A stretch of DNA of 64,000 bases from positions 868,001-932,000 of the forward strand of contig JARFXR010000002.1 in NCBI GenBank assembly GCA_029194535.1, written 5' to 3'. The DNA comes from Nitrospira sp. (GTDB taxonomy: Bacteria; Nitrospirota; Nitrospiria; Nitrospirales; Nitrospiraceae). Below the pieces are notes generated by a model. It made no database searches, was not told where the DNA came from, and was given only the letters and a program-made list of their open reading frames with translations. Both the position numbers and the translations under genes were made by a program. Shown piece by piece: positions 60,824-64,000 of the stretch (position 1 is its first letter; the number at the start of each line of letters is the position of its first letter).

Positions 60824-62068
60824 TCACAGCGTCGCTCCCAATGCGCGCGCGAGTTCCCGCAGAAACGAGGCCGCGTCCATGACCAATCCGACCGCTTGAA
60901 AGCTCCCTCGATCGGCCAATTTGGTGGGAACCGCCGGATTCACGTCGACGCATACCGTCGGAACCGTCGCCGGCAGCAGGTTGCCGGTCGCGACAGAATG
61001 GAGTGTGGATGCGATGAGCAGCGCCAGCCCGACCCCGGGAATCGCCGCCCGCATGGCCGCCTGCGCGAGGACCGAGTCTGTGATGACCCCGGGCAACGGT
61101 CCATCATCGCGAATCGTACCGGCCATCACGATCCGGACGCCGTGACGCACGCAGGCCGCCATGATTCCCTGCTTGATCACCCCGCGCTCCACGGCAGCGG
61201 CGATGCTGCCGATCGCACGGATACGGTTGATCGTCCGCAAATGATGCTCGTGCCCGTGCGGAACGACTCGGCCGGCCGACAGGCCGTAGCCCAAGGAGGT
61301 GCCGTACAGGTCCGCCTCCATGTCGTGTGCCGCCAAGGCGTTGCCGCAGAACAGAACCTGGATGAAGCCCGCCTCGACCAGCCACGTCAAGGCCTCCCGC
61401 CCTCCCGCATGAATGATGGCGGGCCCTCCGACCAGCAATACGTTGGCGTCCTGAAGCCCTGCGCGCCGGCGGTCACGCAGGACTTTCATGCGTGTGGCCA
61501 CATCGGCGATGATATGCCCGTGCGGCCGCTCCGCCGAAACCTGAGACTCCATGAAGCTGAAGACGTCGTGCTCTTGCGGACGTTGGAGTGGGCTGACACG
61601 GACGCCCGACCGTCCGCACACGACCAGCTCGCCCCGTTTCACCTCACCCATGGGGATTGCACGTGCTCCGCCCGACTCTGAGGCTACGACGATGCCGAGG
61701 TCCATTTCGATCCGCTCGACGTCGAGCCATCGCCCCGCCAGCCGCACCTGCGTGGGCAGGTGCGTCGTCGCATAAAAGTCCTCGGGAAAGACCCCATCCG
61801 CCGGAGCGCCTTCGTAGCGGCAATCCGACTCGCGCTCGACCGCCGCACCATGGGGTTGGATCGCCCGGAGAATCTCGGTCAGCAGCGGGGGGGACGAGGC
61901 CCGCACGAGAATGCGCGCGAGGGAAGGTTCCTGTCTGGTCTTTCCGATCGACACGTCACGCAGATCGAACGTGCCGCCCATCATGAGAATGGTGTCGAGC
62001 ACTTTCGCCAGAATCAGCGAATCGATGATGTGGCCCTTGAGAACGACCGTCTCTTGCGCTTCTACCAT
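60824..62068 (-). CDS. LOR/SDH-family protein (ornithine-cyclodeaminase-like, TIGR00300)
   Basis: From ATG 62068 the 414-residue protein shows the LOR/SDH signature: VVLKGHIIDSLILAKVLD, a GGTFDLRDVSIGK segment, DVATRMKVLRDRR, NVLLVGGPAIIHAGGREAL, GNALAAHDMEADLYGTSLG, and RAAIPGVGLALLIASTLHSV. Related archaeal and cyanobacterial proteins deaminate ornithine to proline with NAD. It lies 133 bp ahead of the arginine-dihydrolase-like gene on the same strand, so the two likely carry out arginine to ornithine to proline plus ammonia. The frame extension to 62251 does not fit the family. Confidence 0.8.
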   Translation of the reverse strand: MVEAQETVVLKGHIIDSLILAKVLDTILMMGGTFDLRDVSIGKTRQEPSLARILVRASSPPLLTEILRAIQPHGAAVERESDCRYEGAPADGVFPEDFYATTHLPTQVRLAGRWLDVERIEMDLGIVVASESGGARAIPMGEVKRGELVVCGRSGVRVSPLQRPQEHDVFSFMESQVSAERPHGHIIADVATRMKVLRDRRRAGLQDANVLLVGGPAIIHAGGREALTWLVEAGFIQVLFCGNALAAHDMEADLYGTSLGYGLSAGRVVPHGHEHHLRTINRIRAIGSIAAAVERGVIKQGIMAACVRHGVRIVMAGTIRDDGPLPGVITDSVLAQAAMRAAIPGVGLALLIASTLHSVATGNLLPATVPTVCVDVNPAVPTKLADRGSFQAVGLVMDAASFLRELARALGATL

Positions 62069-62151
62069 ACCGAGCCTCTGATCAATTTTATCACGCGGAA
62101 GCGGTCGGTGGAGCAGCGGAACGGCCGCCCTGCGACGCGGATGGTCGGCCG

Positions 62152-63180
62152 TCACTCGGGAGTCTTCATCAGCTCCCGCAACACATTCGTTGCATACGCG
62201 CCGGGCGGAAGAGAAAACCCGACGGTCAGAACGTTGTCGTCCAAGGCCCACTCGACCGCGTCCGGCCTCACGCGCAACGGCCGGCGTTCACCGCGAAATC
62301 CACAGGCCTTTGCGGCCTCGGTGAGGCGCTCCGGCGTTGCGCCGTGTTCGGTCACAACAGCCCGTTCGATCATTCCCGGCTCCCCTTCGGCCCAGGATAC
62401 GCGCGATCCGAAGAGAATACCCGTCGGACTGATCTCGAACCGATCCGCCCGAGCCTGCTCCTGTTCGGCGTTCTCGACGAGAAAGCACGCGCCGTTTTCG
62501 ATCTTCATCGCCCAATCGCCGGCGAACACCCGGTCCAGCCTATCGATTCTACGGGCCAGAATCTGATTGAACAGGTGCGACTGCAGGCTGTTCAGATACC
62601 ACATGCGTTTGGCGCGGCTCATCTTTTGGCGCCGGGCTTCGTCCGCCAACAGCTCGGCTCCCACCCGGTAGTTGTCCCCTCGTCTCCCCTGCCGTTGCGG
62701 CCCAAAATAGTTGGGCACCCCGCGTTCGCGGAGCATGCCCAGGATCAGCGGAACGGTCCGGCCCGCATGGTCCGCCGGATCCCGTACTACCAATCGAAAT
62801 CGGTTCCCCGCATGGTGTCCCGGACGCAGTCGGTTGCGGTGTCGCCCCAATATCTCCACCGACAACAGCTGTTCGTCGAGCTTCAGCCGTTCCATCCGCT
62901 CCACGGTCACGCCGTGCAGGGACAGCAGTTGCGTCGTCACCGCCCGAGCATCTTTGAAGCCGGCAGATCCGATACCTTGCACCTTGATGCCCAGGACAGA
63001 CGAGATTCTACGGATCAGATCCGGAGTGGACAGCAATCTCTTGGTGATCTTGACATAGAGATGCTCACCTTCTCCGCAAGGAAGATACAAGGGCATCTCT
63101 TCCACCTGAAAATCCTCCGGAACGGCTCTGATACGCCCACCGATCCCGGGAAGCGCAGCGGTCAGATACGGCTGGCTCAT
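62152..63180 (-). CDS. truD: tRNA pseudouridine(13) synthase TruD
   Basis: The 342-residue protein has TruD motifs: PEDFQVEEMPLYLPCGEGEH, the catalytic GFKDARAVTTQ (the Asp after Lys), and GVPNYFGPQRQGRRGDN, with the RAKRMWYLNSLQSHLFNQIL helix. It makes pseudouridine at position 13 of tRNA-Glu. All key residues are present. Confidence 0.93.
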   Translation of the reverse strand: MSQPYLTAALPGIGGRIRAVPEDFQVEEMPLYLPCGEGEHLYVKITKRLLSTPDLIRRISSVLGIKVQGIGSAGFKDARAVTTQLLSLHGVTVERMERLKLDEQLLSVEILGRHRNRLRPGHHAGNRFRLVVRDPADHAGRTVPLILGMLRERGVPNYFGPQRQGRRGDNYRVGAELLADEARRQKMSRAKRMWYLNSLQSHLFNQILARRIDRLDRVFAGDWAMKIENGACFLVENAEQEQARADRFEISPTGILFGSRVSWAEGEPGMIERAVVTEHGATPERLTEAAKACGFRGERRPLRVRPDAVEWALDDNVLTVGFSLPPGAYATNVLRELMKTPE

Positions 63181-63258
63181 GGCGAACCGTCAATGGATGG
63201 AGCGCGACCGGTCGGCTGGTCCGTCAGATTTGGCGACCCTTCATGGTATACTTTCCGC

Positions 63259-63891
63259 ATGATTCCCCCGCATTCACTAGGCACACGACGTCTGGTCGTA
63301 CCGTCCGCTCTTCTTCTCGCCCTCACCACGTCGATCACACCGGCACAAGCGGCACCGGCGTCAGACGACAGCGTCTTCCCACGATTCTCGCGGCATATCA
63401 TCAGTTACGTCCAGCGGGATAAGGCGGCCTTCGCCCAAGCCAGCACCTGCTTATCGTGGTTCTACAAAGGAACCAAGATCGCGCCGCCGATCATCCAGGG
63501 CATTCACTGGCATCCAAGCGCCTTCTCCCAACCCGAGAAAGACTGCCCTGCGATGTACCCCAGCATGGATGCGGCTCGAGACGACTTCGCCAAGACCCAG
63601 GCACAACTGTCGGTCGGTCTGACGGTGTATGAACTGGCCCTGGTCGCCGATCGAAACGACGATTATACGTACAGTGCCGCGGAGCTTCGGGATCTTTTTT
63701 CCTCTCTCTCGCTGAAATTGGATCCGGACGATCCGCCACAGGTTCCCGCATCGGCGTTGACGGAACGATTCGACCGTTGGCACCAAGTCCGTAATCTCGA
63801 GGAAGTCATGAAGAGCATGGGCCTCCTCTACGACCGAGGCTATCGGGTCACGGCGGGGGACCGGGCCGACCTGGATCGGGTCATGAAATGA
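63259..63891 (+). CDS. Secreted hypothetical protein
   Basis: The 210-residue protein has a signal peptide (VVPSALLLALTTSITPAQAA). The mature part is helical, with a possible EF-hand-like loop in DRNDDYTYSAAELRDLF. It includes one Cys pair (ASTCLSWFY and EKDCPAMYP) that could form a disulfide in the periplasm. No family was recognised. Its stop overlaps the ATG of the next gene. Confidence 0.65.
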   Translation: MIPPHSLGTRRLVVPSALLLALTTSITPAQAAPASDDSVFPRFSRHIISYVQRDKAAFAQASTCLSWFYKGTKIAPPIIQGIHWHPSAFSQPEKDCPAMYPSMDAARDDFAKTQAQLSVGLTVYELALVADRNDDYTYSAAELRDLFSSLSLKLDPDDPPQVPASALTERFDRWHQVRNLEEVMKSMGLLYDRGYRVTAGDRADLDRVMK

Positions 63892-64000
63892 CGGTGCCGA
63901 CGGCGAGTTGGCCTGATCGTGTCCGTTCCTGGGTCGGGTCCTGCTTGAGCGAGCCGCTCTATCGCCTCTTCAGTCTGGTGCCGGAGTGGGAAGTCGGCCT
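63888..64000 (+). CDS. Start of an unidentified gene (cut by window edge)
   Basis: The ATG at 63888 overlaps the stop codon of the secreted protein (ATGA) and opens a frame that runs to the window end without a stop: MTVPTASWPDRVRSWV and so on to WEVG. The 37 residues are too few to name a family. Coupling suggests an operon with the gene at 63259. Confidence 0.5.
   Translation, partial: MTVPTASWPDRVRSWVGSCLSEPLYRLFSLVPEWEVG

Overview
The window (about 60% GC, densely coded) looks like chromosomal DNA of a nitrite-oxidising Nitrospira-type bacterium (phylum Nitrospirota). This is an inference from gene content and style: a LuxI/LuxR pair, universal-stress and radical-SAM proteins carrying PCP_red domains, a separate arginine dihydrolase and LOR/SDH pair, larB/larC, gpsA, truD, and many NarL-type and PAS-rich two-component proteins. 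No rRNA, tRNA or CRISPR array was found.

Layout. 1-2330: end of a FadL-type porin, then a convergent luxR/luxI quorum-sensing pair with a 20-bp lux-box palindrome upstream of luxI. 2438-8855: two NarL-type histidine kinase/response-regulator pairs, the second kinase with about six PAS and two GAF domains. 9086-16386: a YqhA-like membrane protein, two patatin-like lipases (one lipoprotein, one multi-pass) and a HerA/FtsK-like ATPase. 16391-20100: BrnT toxin-antitoxin, a patch of decayed genes, and a vsr / m5C-methyltransferase / GIY-YIG nuclease restriction-modification set. 20795-26925: uvrA, and a frameshifted sensor kinase with a duplicated sensor domain. 27000-38600: an accessory island with gene remnants, a GHKL (MORC-like) ATPase behind an addiction-module protein, a 179-bp MITE-like element, an antitoxin/zeta-toxin pair, a decayed ubiE copy, a type III restriction-modification locus (res, a Schlafen/AlbA-like protein, mod) and a DUF2442 gene. 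38626-45824: intact ubiE, then a radical SAM, USP/PCP_red, radical SAM/SPASM and CopD-like cluster. 46388-64000: mostly housekeeping genes (lolA, ftsK, ksgA, pdxA, larB, larC, gpsA, truD), a PilZ protein and an arginine-catabolism pair.

The most unusual feature is a family of short-period repeats (mostly 7 nt), each made of one block of G-rich words such as CTGAGTG and then a block of C-rich words such as ACTCAGC, in the same reading phase. At least five heptad elements occur (14834, 21641, 39390, 43674, 45206), with an 8-nt-period relative at 56547. Two lie in frame inside genes (the HerA-like ATPase and uvrA). Three sit in successive gaps of the 38.6-45.8 kb cluster, where the repeat runs up to or into the next start codon. 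I do not know a described mechanism for them.

Other points worth following: a lux box in the shared luxI/kinase intergenic region, the antitoxin-like/GHKL ATPase operon, ubiE copies on both sides of the type III restriction island, and the USP-PCP_red-rubredoxin protein with its radical SAM neighbours.
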